A DNA stretch of 64,000 nucleotides from the NCBI GenBank assembly GCA_963975885.1, contig CAXBIS010000003.1, forward strand, positions 1 to 64,000, read 5' to 3'. The notes under the pieces were generated by a model. The model was given only the letters and a program-made list of their open reading frames with translations. It had not been told where the DNA came from and made no database searches. The translations under genes and the position numbers were made by a program. Shown one piece after another: positions 50,335 to 61,354 of the stretch (positions within the stretch are counted from its first letter, which is position 1; each line of letters starts with the position of its first letter). The stretch is from Pseudazoarcus sp963975885. Lineage in GTDB: Bacteria; Pseudomonadota; Gammaproteobacteria; Burkholderiales; Rhodocyclaceae.

Positions 50335-50994
50335 ATGACGCTCGACATCGACGTCGTTTCCGATTTCGTCTGTCCGTGGTGCCGGCTGGGCCGAGCGCGC
50401 CTCGAGCATGCGGTTGAGCACTTTCTCATCGACCGGCCCGACGTGCAGGTGCGTATCAACTGGTTGCCGTATTTCCTGAATCCGGACACGCCGCTCGCAG
50501 GCGAACCCTATCGCCCCTTTCTCGAGAAGAAATTCGGCAGCGCGCGGGCCGTCGATGCCTTGTTCGCGCGGGTGCGCGAGGCTGCCATATCGGACAGCCT
50601 GCATTTCGCGTTCGAAACCATTGGTGTGCGGCCGAACACCTTGCGTGCGCACCGGTTGATCTATCGCGCGCAGTCGCGAGGGGAGACCAACGAGCGTGTG
50701 CAGGCGCTGGTGGGCGCGGTGTTCGAAGCCTATTTTGTGGAAGGACGCGATATCGGTGATGTGCACACGCTGGCCGATCTGGCCGCGGCCTGCGGAGCGC
50801 GTCGCGAGCGCGTTGTTGAATACCTGGAGGGCGAGGAGGACGCGCCGGCGGTGCGACGCATCGCCGGTCAGCTGGGCCGACAGGGCGTCGAGGGCGTGCC
50901 GTTCTTCATCTTCAATCGCAGCCTCGCGGTCTCCGGTGCGCAGTCGGTGGCTGCGCTGGGTGCAGCGCTCGCGCAGGCGGCCGACGCGGCATGA
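50335..50994 (+). CDS. DsbA-family FrnE-like oxidoreductase
   Basis: 219 aa. A thioredoxin fold with CPWC at 13-16, VPFFIFN near the cis-Pro, and an inserted helical domain, as in FrnE/2-hydroxychromene isomerase-like DsbA proteins. No signal peptide, so it acts in the cytoplasm, probably on thiols or as an isomerase. AAAGGAG sits 5 bases before the ATG. It overlaps the DUF364 gene by 4 bases. Confidence 0.85.
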   Translation: MTLDIDVVSDFVCPWCRLGRARLEHAVEHFLIDRPDVQVRINWLPYFLNPDTPLAGEPYRPFLEKKFGSARAVDALFARVREAAISDSLHFAFETIGVRPNTLRAHRLIYRAQSRGETNERVQALVGAVFEAYFVEGRDIGDVHTLADLAAACGARRERVVEYLEGEEDAPAVRRIAGQLGRQGVEGVPFFIFNRSLAVSGAQSVAALGAALAQAADAA

Positions 50995-51818
50995 GCATTG
51001 CGCCCGAACTGCTTGCATGTGCGAGGCGCATCGCCAAGGTGGCTGTGCCGCCGCGCGTGCGGGCACTCCACCGGCCGCCATATGGCGCAGATGGCAAACG
51101 ATCTGCCTTCTGTGCGATCGAGCTCGAGGGCGGATGGTTCGGGCTGGCCTATGTATCGCTCGGCGATACGCGCTCGCGCATTGACGCAATCGCTGCTGAT
51201 GCGCTTGCCGGCTGCGACGTCCTCGATCTCGTGGCCGGCTGCGCGAGTGAAGATGTAGCCGCACGTGCCCTCGGCATTGCCGCGCTGAATGCATTGAGCG
51301 CGTGGTTCTTCGATCGGGCCGGTTTCGTCCCGCCCGACGCGCAGGGTGTGCTGCCGGGCATTGCGCCGGCCCCGGACGAGCACGTCGGCATGGTCGGGCT
51401 GTTCGAGCCGCTGGTCGAGCCGGTGCTCGCCCGCGATGCGAGTCTCACCGTCGTCGAACTTGACGCTTCGCTTGCAGGCGAACGTCCAGGCTGGCGTATC
51501 ACGCTTGATCCGGAGGCGCTGCGTGATTGCGACACGGTGATTTGCACGAGCACGACGCTGCTCAATCACACGCTCGAGAGCGTGCTGGCGCGGTGCGCGA
51601 GGGCGCGCGAATTCGCCCTGCTCGGGCCGGGTGCGGGCTGCGTGCCCGATGTGCTGTTCGCGCACGGGGTCACGCGAATCGCGGGTAGCCGTGTCACCGA
51701 CGGGTCGGCGCTCGTCGATGCGTTGTCGAGTGGCCAGTCGTGGGGGCGTCATGCGCGCAAGTTCGACCTGGCGCGCGTCGATTATCCGGGGCTGGACGCG
51801 CTGCTCGAACGCCTCTGA
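50991..51818 (+). CDS. DUF364-type putative metal-chelating protein
   Basis: 275 aa, soluble. The C-terminal half has a Rossmann-like DUF364 pattern: EHVGMVGLFEPLV, DTVICTSTTLLNHTLESVL, LLGPGAGCVPDVLFAHGV and IAGSRVTD. DUF364 was proposed as heavy-metal chelating from structure; the true function is not known. It is coupled to the FrnE-like gene by a 4-base overlap. It ends exactly where the CoA-transferase gene ends on the other strand, with no base between. Confidence 0.75.
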   Translation: MSIAPELLACARRIAKVAVPPRVRALHRPPYGADGKRSAFCAIELEGGWFGLAYVSLGDTRSRIDAIAADALAGCDVLDLVAGCASEDVAARALGIAALNALSAWFFDRAGFVPPDAQGVLPGIAPAPDEHVGMVGLFEPLVEPVLARDASLTVVELDASLAGERPGWRITLDPEALRDCDTVICTSTTLLNHTLESVLARCARAREFALLGPGAGCVPDVLFAHGVTRIAGSRVTDGSALVDALSSGQSWGRHARKFDLARVDYPGLDALLERL

Positions 51819-53015
51819 TCAGATGGCGCCGTCTTCGCGCAGCGCATGGATGCGCGCCTCGTCGTAACCCAGATCGCGCAGCACGTCGTCGGTGTGCGCG
51901 CCCAGCTCCGGGCCGATCCAGTCGATGTCGCCTGGCGTGTCGGAAAGTTTGGGCACGATGCCGGGCACCTTGAAATCACGCCCATCGGGCAGCTTCGCCG
52001 AGCGCAGCATTTCGCGCGCGAGAAACTGCGGGTCGGTGAACATGTCGGCGGCCGAATACACGGTGGTGGCCGGCACCTCCGCACGGTTGAGCGTGGCCAT
52101 GACGGTATCGGCATCGTGCGCGGCGCACCAGGCGTCGATGACGGCATACAGTTCGTCGCGACGCGCGTCGCGGCCGGCGTTGTCGGCCAACTGCGGGTCG
52201 TCGGCAAGGTCATCGCGGCCGATGGCACGCATGAAGCGGGTGAAGATGGCGTCGCCGTTGGCGCCGATCTGGATGTGCTTGCCGTCGCGTGTGCCGTGGA
52301 TGGCCGACGGCGTGATGCCCGGCATGATGTTGCCGGTGCGCTCGCGCACGAAGCCGAAGACGTCGAATTCCGGCACCATGGATTCCATCATCGCGAACAC
52401 GGCTTCATACAGCGCCACATCGACGATCTGTCCGCGTCCTCCATTCACTTCGCGGTGACGCAGCGCCATCAGCGCGCCGATGGCGGCCCACAGCGCCGCG
52501 ATGGAGTCGCCGATGGAAATGCCGGTGCGCACCGGCGGTCGGTCCGCAAAACCGGTGATGAAGCGCAATCCGCCCATCGATTCGCCGACTGCGCCAAAGC
52601 CGGGCTGCTCGCGATACGGGCCGCTCTGTCCGAAGCCGGACAGGCGTACCATGATCAGGCCGGGATTGTCTGCGGCGAGGCCATCGAAGTCGAGGCCGAA
52701 CTTCTCGATCACGCCGGGGCGGAAGTTCTCGACGACGATGTCCGCGCGCTCGGCGAGCTTGCGCACGAAGGCCCGGCCGTCCGGGTGTTTGAGGTTGGCA
52801 GTTACCGATTTCTTGTTGCGTGCCTGCACGTACCACCACAGCGAGGTTCCCTCGTAGAGCTTGCGCCACTTGCGCAGCGGGTCACCGCCATCGGGGGATT
52901 CGACCTTGACGACCTCGGCGCCGAATTCGGCAAGGATACGGGTGCAGAAGGGGCCGGCAATCAGCGTGCCCAGTTCGAGTACGCGTACTCCTGCGAGCGG
53001 TCGGTCGGGGGTCAT
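51819..53015 (-). CDS. CaiB/BaiF family (type III) CoA-transferase
   Basis: 398 aa. GVRVLELGTLIAGPFCTRILAEFGAEVVKVE and RADIVVENFRPGVIEKFGLD are hallmark sequences; SGFGQSGPYREQPGFGAVGESMGGL is the central region. Family members move CoA between carboxylic acids through an aspartyl-CoA intermediate. The substrate is unknown, though aromatic or dicarboxylic acids are common in this order. CGGAG lies 6 bases before the ATG. It is divergent from ftsH. Confidence 0.88.
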   Translation of the reverse strand: MTPDRPLAGVRVLELGTLIAGPFCTRILAEFGAEVVKVESPDGGDPLRKWRKLYEGTSLWWYVQARNKKSVTANLKHPDGRAFVRKLAERADIVVENFRPGVIEKFGLDFDGLAADNPGLIMVRLSGFGQSGPYREQPGFGAVGESMGGLRFITGFADRPPVRTGISIGDSIAALWAAIGALMALRHREVNGGRGQIVDVALYEAVFAMMESMVPEFDVFGFVRERTGNIMPGITPSAIHGTRDGKHIQIGANGDAIFTRFMRAIGRDDLADDPQLADNAGRDARRDELYAVIDAWCAAHDADTVMATLNRAEVPATTVYSAADMFTDPQFLAREMLRSAKLPDGRDFKVPGIVPKLSDTPGDIDWIGPELGAHTDDVLRDLGYDEARIHALREDGAI

Positions 53016-53162
53016 CGGGGCTCCGGGCTGTGTCGGTATGTAAGCGGCAATGTTGAGCGTTCGCCGTCAGCGCTTCAAGCCCCGTGCCAATCCCGGCGAG
53101 TTCGCGGGCACTTCGTGATCGTTCGCCGCGCGGCGATTGTCACCGGCGATCGCTCCGATTTG

Positions 53163-53192
53163 TTTACCTGCGGGAACGATCACTAATAGAAT
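53163..53192 (+). promoter_or_regulatory. Sigma-70 promoter candidate for ftsH
   Basis: TTTACC, an 18-base spacer and TAGAAT, about 68 bases before the TTG start, in the 244-base divergent gap. No sigma-32 match was found, although ftsH is heat-induced in E. coli. Nothing else recognisable lies in the gap. Confidence 0.4.
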
Positions 53193-53259
53193 GGGTCATT
53201 GTTTTGCTGCCTGAAGACGGCACTTGCGCCATTCGATACAGGCTTTCAAGGAAAAGACG

Positions 53260-55152
<1,893 letters not shown>

Positions 55153-55171
55153 TCGCCCGAACCGCCCCACG

Positions 55172-55199
55172 AAAGACCGGCCTGGCCGGTCTTTTGTTT
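55172..55199 (+). terminator. Intrinsic terminator after ftsH
   Basis: AAAGACCGG pairs with CCGGTCTTT around CCTGG, then TTGTTTG follows. It lies 20 bases after the ftsH stop and separates it from folP. Confidence 0.85.
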
Positions 55200-55239
55200 G
55201 GGGCGCCCCGACATTTCCAGTGCTGCAACCCGTACTCCG

Positions 55240-56091
55240 ATGAATCCGAATGCCGACTCCGTTGCAAGCGTCGAACTGTCATGCGGGCGCTTCCGCATCG
55301 ACCTGTCCGAGCCTCGGCTGATGGCCATCGTCAACGTCACCCCGGACTCGTTCTCGGGCGACGGCCTGGCGCGTGACGTCGATGCTTCGGTCGCGCGCGC
55401 AGAGGCGGCGGTGCGCGACGGTGCCGAGCTTCTCGACATCGGTGGTGAATCCTCGCGACCGGGTGCGGAGCCGGTGTCCGAGCAGGAAGAGCTCGACCGT
55501 GTCATGCCGCTGGTCGAACGCCTGTCCGACTGGCCGGTGCCGGTGTCCGTCGATACGGTCAAGCCAGGGGTGATGCGCGCCGTACTTGCAGCGGGGGCCA
55601 GCCTGATCAATGACATCAACGCCTTTCGCGCACCCGGTGCGATCGAAGCAGTAGCCGATTCGGATGCGGGCTTGTGTGTGATGCACATGCGCGGCGAACC
55701 GCGCACGATGCAACGAGATCCGGTCTATGCCGACGTGCTGGGCGAGGTGACCGGCTTTCTCGATGAGCGCACCGCAGTGTTGCGCGCGGCCGGCGTGTCG
55801 GACGCGCGCATCGTGCTCGATCCGGGTTTTGGCTTTGGCAAGACGCTGGAACACAACCTCGCGTTGCTGCGCGAGATCGGGCGTTTCGGGAACGGACGGC
55901 ATGGCGTACTGGTGGGCTTGTCGCGCAAGCGCATGCTTGGAATGATTACCGGACGCGCCGTGGATGAGCGCATGCCGGCAGGACTGGCAGCAGCGCTGCT
56001 TGCGGTCGAGGGGGGCGCGCGCATTGTGCGCACGCATGACGTGGCTGCTATGCGTGATGCACTGGCGGTATGGAAGGCGCTGCGCCGTTGA
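55240..56091 (+). CDS. folP: Dihydropteroate synthase
   Basis: 283 aa. It joins pABA to the pterin pyrophosphate, the sulfonamide-sensitive step; FolC uses the product. MAIVNVTPDSFSGDG and LDIGGESSRPGAEPV are the two substrate-loop motifs and GFGFGKT the later one. The ATG at 55240 lies after the ftsH terminator; a TTG at 55198 inside it is rejected. Its stop overlaps a TTGACA sequence that might help glmM transcription. Confidence 0.95.
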   Translation: MNPNADSVASVELSCGRFRIDLSEPRLMAIVNVTPDSFSGDGLARDVDASVARAEAAVRDGAELLDIGGESSRPGAEPVSEQEELDRVMPLVERLSDWPVPVSVDTVKPGVMRAVLAAGASLINDINAFRAPGAIEAVADSDAGLCVMHMRGEPRTMQRDPVYADVLGEVTGFLDERTAVLRAAGVSDARIVLDPGFGFGKTLEHNLALLREIGRFGNGRHGVLVGLSRKRMLGMITGRAVDERMPAGLAAALLAVEGGARIVRTHDVAAMRDALAVWKALRR

Positions 56092-56160
56092 CATCCGCTT
56101 GCCGCGCAGTCGCGGCACTCGGTCCATAATGCGGCCATTGCCGCTTCGAACAGGAAAACG

Positions 56161-57513
56161 ATGGCACGCAAGTATTTCGGCACCGACGGGGTGCGCGGGC
56201 TGGTGGGCACCGAGCCGATCACGCCGGATTTCGTGATGCGGCTGGGCTACGCCGCGGGACGCACGCTGGTGCGTCGTGAGAACCTACCCACGGGCGAGCA
56301 CCCGGCGGTGCTGATCGGCAAGGACACGCGGATCTCGGGTTACATGCTCGAGGCGGCGCTGGAAGCCGGTTTCGCTGCGGCTGGAGTGGACGTGATGCTG
56401 GCCGGGCCGCTACCCACGCCGGCCGTGGCCTACCTGACGCGCGCGCTGCGCCTGCAGGCCGGGGTCGTGATCTCGGCCTCGCACAATCCGTTTTTCGACA
56501 ACGGCATCAAGTTCTTTTCGGCAGGGGGCATGAAATTGCCCGACAGCGTCGAGTCCGAGATCGAGGACTCGCTCGAGTTACCCATGAACTGCGTCGAGTC
56601 CGCGCGTCTGGGCAAGGCGCAGCGCATCGACGACGCGGCGGGTCGCTACATCGAATTCTGCAAAAGCACCTTCCCCAATGAACTTGACCTGCGGGGTATG
56701 CGCATCGTGCTCGACTGCGCCCATGGCGCGGCCTATGCGATCGCGCCCAAGGTGTTCCATGAACTCGGCGCAGAGGTGATCGCGGTCGGTGCCGAACCGG
56801 ACGGGCTCAACATCAACGACGAAGTCGGTGCAACCCAGCCTGAACACCTGCGCCAGGCGGTGCTCTCGCACCGGGCGGATATCGGCATCGCGCTCGATGG
56901 CGACGCTGACCGCGTGGTCATGGCCGACGCTGACGGTGACCTCTATGACGGGGATCGCCTGCTGTACGTGATCGCCACGGCCCGTCATGCCGCCGGCCGG
57001 CTCGATGGCGTGGTGGGCACGCTGATGAGCAACCTGGGCCTTGAACATGCGATCGGCCGTCTCGGCGTGCCTTTCGACCGCGCGAAGGTGGGCGACCGCT
57101 ATGTGCTGGAACTGTTGCAGGAGCGCGGCTGGAAGCTTGGCGGGGAGAGTTCCGGCCACATCATCTGCCGGGACTGCCACACTACCGGCGACGGCATCGT
57201 GTCTGCCCTGCAGGTTCTATCCGCGCTGCGGCTGCGCGGATGCAACCTTCGTGAAGCGTGCAAGGCACTCGTCCTCTACCCTCAGCGGCTCGTCAATGTG
57301 CGCATGCCGGTTGGTTTCGACTGGCGTGCCGACCCGGCGATCGTTGCAGCGCGCAGCCAGGCCGAGCGCGAACTGGGAGATGCAGGGCGCGTGTTGTTGC
57401 GCCCCTCCGGCACCGAACCCTTGCTGCGTGTGATGGTCGAGGGGAGCGACGACGCCCAGGTCGAGCGTCTCGCGCAACTCATCGCGCACGCGGTGGAGCA
57501 GGCCTTCGCCTGA
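56161..57513 (+). CDS. glmM: Phosphoglucosamine mutase
   Basis: 450 aa. It converts glucosamine-6-phosphate to glucosamine-1-phosphate for peptidoglycan and LPS. The phosphoserine is S107 in SASHNPF, the metal loop is DGDADR at 246-251, and GESSGHIIC is the sugar-binding loop. The ftsH-folP-glmM order is conserved across many proteobacteria. Confidence 0.97.
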   Translation: MARKYFGTDGVRGLVGTEPITPDFVMRLGYAAGRTLVRRENLPTGEHPAVLIGKDTRISGYMLEAALEAGFAAAGVDVMLAGPLPTPAVAYLTRALRLQAGVVISASHNPFFDNGIKFFSAGGMKLPDSVESEIEDSLELPMNCVESARLGKAQRIDDAAGRYIEFCKSTFPNELDLRGMRIVLDCAHGAAYAIAPKVFHELGAEVIAVGAEPDGLNINDEVGATQPEHLRQAVLSHRADIGIALDGDADRVVMADADGDLYDGDRLLYVIATARHAAGRLDGVVGTLMSNLGLEHAIGRLGVPFDRAKVGDRYVLELLQERGWKLGGESSGHIICRDCHTTGDGIVSALQVLSALRLRGCNLREACKALVLYPQRLVNVRMPVGFDWRADPAIVAARSQAERELGDAGRVLLRPSGTEPLLRVMVEGSDDAQVERLAQLIAHAVEQAFA

Positions 57514-57543
57514 TGTTTACACAATCGCGAATTGATCGATTAC

Positions 57544-57577
57544 GTTTCACGGAACTGTAATTTTAGAGTCGGATAAT
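57544..57577 (+). promoter_or_regulatory. Pho-box-like element and -10 for pstS
   Basis: GTTTCAC-GGAA-CTGTAAT at 57544-57561 resembles a Pho box (two CTGTCAT-type 7-mers separated by 4 bases): 4 of 7 and 6 of 7 matches. A GATAAT at 57572-57577 follows after 10 bases, the usual spacing where PhoB replaces the -35. Downstream in the leader, GCCCCG/CGGGGC (57605-57621) can form a small hairpin. Confidence 0.6.
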
Positions 57578-57653
57578 CCGTTTCGTTCCCGCAGCGGCGG
57601 GGGCGCCCCGTCAAGCGGGGCAGACTGAATTCACGAAACTGGAGATTCCGCAC

Positions 57654-58628
57654 ATGTTCAAGAAGCGCCTCATCGCGACCGCCGTCATGGCCGTCGCCGC
57701 GTCTTTCGCTGCCCAGGCTCAGGTCCAGGTCGATCCCGCTCTGCCGTCCTACGAGCCGGTCAGTGGCGTCTCCGGCAGCCTGAAGTCGATCGGCTCCGAC
57801 ACCCTGAACAACCTGATGACGCTGTGGGCCGAGGGTTTTAACGGCATGTATCCGGCAGTCAAGATCGAGATCGAAGGCAAGGGCTCGAGCACAGCTCCCC
57901 CGGCGCTGATCGCCGGTACCTCGCAGTTCGGTCCGATGTCGCGTCCGATGAAGTCCAAGGAAATCGACGACTTCGAGAAGAAGTACGGTTACAAGCCGAC
58001 CGCCGTGCGCTCGGCCATCGATGCGCTGGCCGTGTATGCGCACAAGGACAACCCCATCGAATGCCTGACGCTGCAACAGGTCGACGCGATCTTCTCGAAG
58101 ACGCGCAAGGGTGGCCTGGACAAGGACATCACGACCTGGGGCGATGTCGGCGTGACGGGCGAATGGGCTAGCCGTCCGATCTCCATCTACGGCCGCAACT
58201 CGGCCTCGGGCACCTACGGTTACTTCAAGGAAGTCGCGCTGTTCAACGGCGACTACAAGGACAGCGTCAAGGAGCAGCCGGGTTCCTCGACCGTGGTCCA
58301 GGGCGTGGCCTCGGACGTTGGCGGTATCGGTTACTCGGGCGTGGGCTACAAGACGGCCGACGTGAAGTTCGTCAAGCTGGCCACCGCGCCGGGCGAGACC
58401 TGCTACGAGCCGAACGCCGAGCACGCATCCAGCGGTGCCTACCCGATCTCGCGCTTCCTCTACATCTACGTCAACAAGAACCCGAACCGCGATCTCGAGC
58501 CGCTGCGTGGCGAGTTCATCAAGTTCATCTACTCGAAGCAAGGTCAGGAAGCGGTCGTCAAGGACGGTTACTTCCCGGTGATCAAGGCGCTTGCCGACGA
58601 TGACCTGAAGCGTTTCGGTCTGAAGTAA
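57654..58628 (+). CDS. pstS: Phosphate ABC transporter substrate-binding protein
   Basis: 324 aa. A signal peptide (about 1-22, ending AAQA) precedes the PstS fold with IGSDTLNNLMTLWAEGF, GKGSSTAPPALIAGTSQFGPMSRPM and RNSASGTYGYFKE for phosphate binding. GGAG lies 9 bases before the ATG. A hairpin follows the stop, likely to keep this subunit more abundant than the permease. Confidence 0.94.
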   Translation: MFKKRLIATAVMAVAASFAAQAQVQVDPALPSYEPVSGVSGSLKSIGSDTLNNLMTLWAEGFNGMYPAVKIEIEGKGSSTAPPALIAGTSQFGPMSRPMKSKEIDDFEKKYGYKPTAVRSAIDALAVYAHKDNPIECLTLQQVDAIFSKTRKGGLDKDITTWGDVGVTGEWASRPISIYGRNSASGTYGYFKEVALFNGDYKDSVKEQPGSSTVVQGVASDVGGIGYSGVGYKTADVKFVKLATAPGETCYEPNAEHASSGAYPISRFLYIYVNKNPNRDLEPLRGEFIKFIYSKQGQEAVVKDGYFPVIKALADDDLKRFGLK

Positions 58629-58651
58629 GAGAATCGGTTCGCTTCACGACG

Positions 58652-58680
58652 GGCGGGTACGGGAGTCCGTGCCCGCCTTT
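58652..58680 (+). terminator. Intercistronic hairpin between pstS and pstC
   Basis: An 11-bp stem with one G-T pair (58652-58662 with 58667-58677, loop GAGT) is followed by TTTCGC. The weak T-run suggests partial termination or mRNA stabilisation rather than a full stop. Confidence 0.6.
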
Positions 58681-58706
58681 CGCACTTCACGGAATACGGA
58701 AACTCC

Positions 58707-61340
58707 ATGAGCGAAAACACCGACGATTCGACCGTCTCCGGCGGTGGCTACAAGCGCCTCCTGCCCACGGGTCGGACGACGCGCAAATCGGTACTTGTCG
58801 CGGATCGCTTCGCGGACGTGTCGATTACCCTGGGTGGGCTGCTGGTCATCATCGCGGTCTTCGGCATTCTGGCCTTTCTTGCACGCGAGGCAATCCCGCT
58901 GTTCCTCGGTGGGGAAATCAAGCGTCAGGACGCCTATGTGCTCGAAGCCTCCCCGGAGATGGTCTGGGCCAGCGCCGACGAATACCAGACGATGGGGCTG
59001 CGTATCGATCCGGACGGGCGGGTGACGACGTATCACATCGACACGGGTCGACCGCTCGCGGGCGTAGCGCTCGATTTCGGCGGTGCGCAGGCCACCGCGG
59101 TGGGGGCGACCAACAACCGCGAAGATCTGTTGTTCGGCTTCGCGGACGGCAGCGTGCGTTTCGCCCATGTGGGTTTCGAATCAAAGGTCATGCGCCCCGA
59201 GGACATCCCCGCGGTGCTTACCGAGCTCAATGAACAGGACATGACCGACGGCATCTCGGTGTTCCGTCGCGTGCCGGGAAATCAGATCCGGCGCATTTCG
59301 CTGACCGCCGAGCTGTCCGATGCGGAACAGATTGCTCCCGAGGGAGTGCCGATTGCCGCGGTCGGTTATGCACTGGGGGGTACGATCGAGCGTCCCACGC
59401 GCTCTTTCGTTAGCTTCGACTCCTTCGGGGTCGGGCGTCTGACCCGCGCGGATTCGCGCATCAATCTGATGACCGGGGCGGAGACCGTTACGACACGCAC
59501 GACCACGCTGCCTTCCCTGCCGGCGGGGACGCCGGTCAAGAAGGTGCTCCTCACCGGCCAGGCCGACCAGGTGTATGTCGGCGTCGCCGACGGGACGGTG
59601 TTCCGCTTCGATACGAGGGACTTCGAGAATCCGGTGCTGGCGGAGTCGCAGCGCCTCACTCCGGAAGGCGTCGATCTGGGCGTGCTGGGCTTTCTGATCG
59701 GCGATCAGACCATTTTGGTCGGTGGCAGTGACGGCTCGGTGCGCATGTTCTTCCGACTGCAGGAGGAAGCGGCGCGCACTGAGGACGGTTACCGCATGGT
59801 GATGGCACGCGAGCTCGCGCCACAGCCGGCCGGCATCATTGCCTACGACGTGTCGCAACGTCGCAAGAGCTTTGTGACGCTCGATGCACAGGGCAATCTG
59901 TGGTACCGCCACGGGACCAGCGAGCAGGTATTGCTGCGCGTCGAGCAGAACAAGCCTTCGGGCGACGCCCCCGTTCAGGTCGTGCTGATGCCGCGTGACG
60001 ACGGGGCCAGCGTGCTCGATCGTTCGGGTGCCGTCGATCACTGGAGCTTCTCGGTTCCTCACCCGGAAACGACCTGGCGTTCGATTTTCGGCGAGATCTG
60101 GTACGAAGGCTACGAAGAGCCCAACTACACTTGGCAATCGTCTTCGGGTACCGACCTGTTCGAGCCCAAGTTCTCGCTCGTGCCGTTGATCTTCGGCACG
60201 CTCAAGGCGACGGTCTATTCGCTGCTCTTTGCCGTGCCCATCGCGCTGCTCGCGGCAATCTACACCTCGGAATTCGTCCATCGCCGCGTGCGCGCGACGG
60301 TCAAGCCAATGATGGAAATGATGGAGTCGCTGCCCACCGTGGTGCTGGGCTTCATCGCCGCGCTGATCCTCGCGCCCATCGTCGAGAGCTGGATTGCGGC
60401 CGTGGTCCTGGGTTTCGTCGCGCTGCCTCTGGGGTTGATGATCGCCGCGCAGCTGTGGCAGATGCTGCCGCCGCACGTGGCGCTCAAACTCAATGGCATT
60501 CCGAAGTTCCTCTTCATGTTCGTTGTCATCGGTATTTCTGCCTTGGTCGCGCGCCTGCTGGGTCCGTCGTTCGAGCAGGCCTTCTTTGCCGGTGACTTCA
60601 AGGCCTGGACCAACCGTGATGTGGGTGGCGCTGTTCCATTCATGAGCCTGTTCCTGTGGCCGCTGGCCTTCGTGCTGCTGACCATGGCCTTCAACCGAAC
60701 CGTCGGTACCGCCTACCGCATGCATCTGCGCGGCGTCAGCCGACAGCGTGCGGGCGTGCTCGATGGCGCGCGCTGGTTGTCAATGGCCGTCGCCTCAGCA
60801 CTGCTCGCATGGATGGTTGCCACGGCGCTCGCCGCAGGAGGCTTCGACCCGCGTGGCGGTGTCGTCGACACCTATGTGCAGCGCAATGCGCTGGTCGTCG
60901 GCATGGTGATGGGTTTCGCGATCATTCCGAACATCTACACCCTGGCCGAGGACGCACTGAACGCCGTGCCCGGCCAGTTGCGCGCGGCCAGTCTGGCCGC
61001 CGGTGCCACGCCCTGGCAGACCGCGATATGGGTCGTGCTGCCAACCGCGATGTCGGGTGTGTTCGCGGCGTGCATGATCGGCATGGGGCGCGCGGTCGGC
61101 GAGACCATGATCGTGGTGATGGCCGCCGGCAACACGCCGGTGCTCGACTGGAACATCTTCAACGGTCTGCGCACGCTGTCGGCCACGATCGCGGTCGAAC
61201 TGCCCGAGGCGGTGGTTGGAGGAACGCTGTATCGCATGCTGTTCCTCGCCGCGCTGACGCTGTTCATGATGACTTTCGTCATCAATACGGTCGCCGAAAT
61301 CATCCGCCAGCGCTTCCGTAAGCGCGCCTTCCAGCTCTGA
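58707..61340 (+). CDS. pstC: Phosphate ABC transporter permease PstC, extended form
   Basis: 877 aa, far longer than E. coli PstC (319 aa). A membrane span at about 31-55 is followed by some 430 residues outside the membrane with many beta-rich, propeller-like segments (for example GVADGTVFRFDTRDFENPVL and VGGSDGSVRMFFR). The conserved permease domain begins at about 489, with EAA-like loop LRAASLAAGATPWQTAIWVVLP. Extended PstC forms occur in other proteobacteria; the extra domain may sense or recruit. It pairs with PstA. Confidence 0.9.
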   Translation: MSENTDDSTVSGGGYKRLLPTGRTTRKSVLVADRFADVSITLGGLLVIIAVFGILAFLAREAIPLFLGGEIKRQDAYVLEASPEMVWASADEYQTMGLRIDPDGRVTTYHIDTGRPLAGVALDFGGAQATAVGATNNREDLLFGFADGSVRFAHVGFESKVMRPEDIPAVLTELNEQDMTDGISVFRRVPGNQIRRISLTAELSDAEQIAPEGVPIAAVGYALGGTIERPTRSFVSFDSFGVGRLTRADSRINLMTGAETVTTRTTTLPSLPAGTPVKKVLLTGQADQVYVGVADGTVFRFDTRDFENPVLAESQRLTPEGVDLGVLGFLIGDQTILVGGSDGSVRMFFRLQEEAARTEDGYRMVMARELAPQPAGIIAYDVSQRRKSFVTLDAQGNLWYRHGTSEQVLLRVEQNKPSGDAPVQVVLMPRDDGASVLDRSGAVDHWSFSVPHPETTWRSIFGEIWYEGYEEPNYTWQSSSGTDLFEPKFSLVPLIFGTLKATVYSLLFAVPIALLAAIYTSEFVHRRVRATVKPMMEMMESLPTVVLGFIAALILAPIVESWIAAVVLGFVALPLGLMIAAQLWQMLPPHVALKLNGIPKFLFMFVVIGISALVARLLGPSFEQAFFAGDFKAWTNRDVGGAVPFMSLFLWPLAFVLLTMAFNRTVGTAYRMHLRGVSRQRAGVLDGARWLSMAVASALLAWMVATALAAGGFDPRGGVVDTYVQRNALVVGMVMGFAIIPNIYTLAEDALNAVPGQLRAASLAAGATPWQTAIWVVLPTAMSGVFAACMIGMGRAVGETMIVVMAAGNTPVLDWNIFNGLRTLSATIAVELPEAVVGGTLYRMLFLAALTLFMMTFVINTVAEIIRQRFRKRAFQL

Positions 61341-61354
61341 GCGCGGGGGTGAGC

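Noticed and set aside
56088..56130. Promoter for glmM (TTGACA overlapping the folP stop, and CATAAT)
   Set aside because: The -35 and -10 candidates are not at a workable spacing from each other; glmM is likely read from folP.
57601..57621. Terminator for glmM in the pstS leader
   Set aside because: The GCCCCG/CGGGGC hairpin has no T-run and lies after the Pho-box promoter, so it belongs to the pstS leader if anything.
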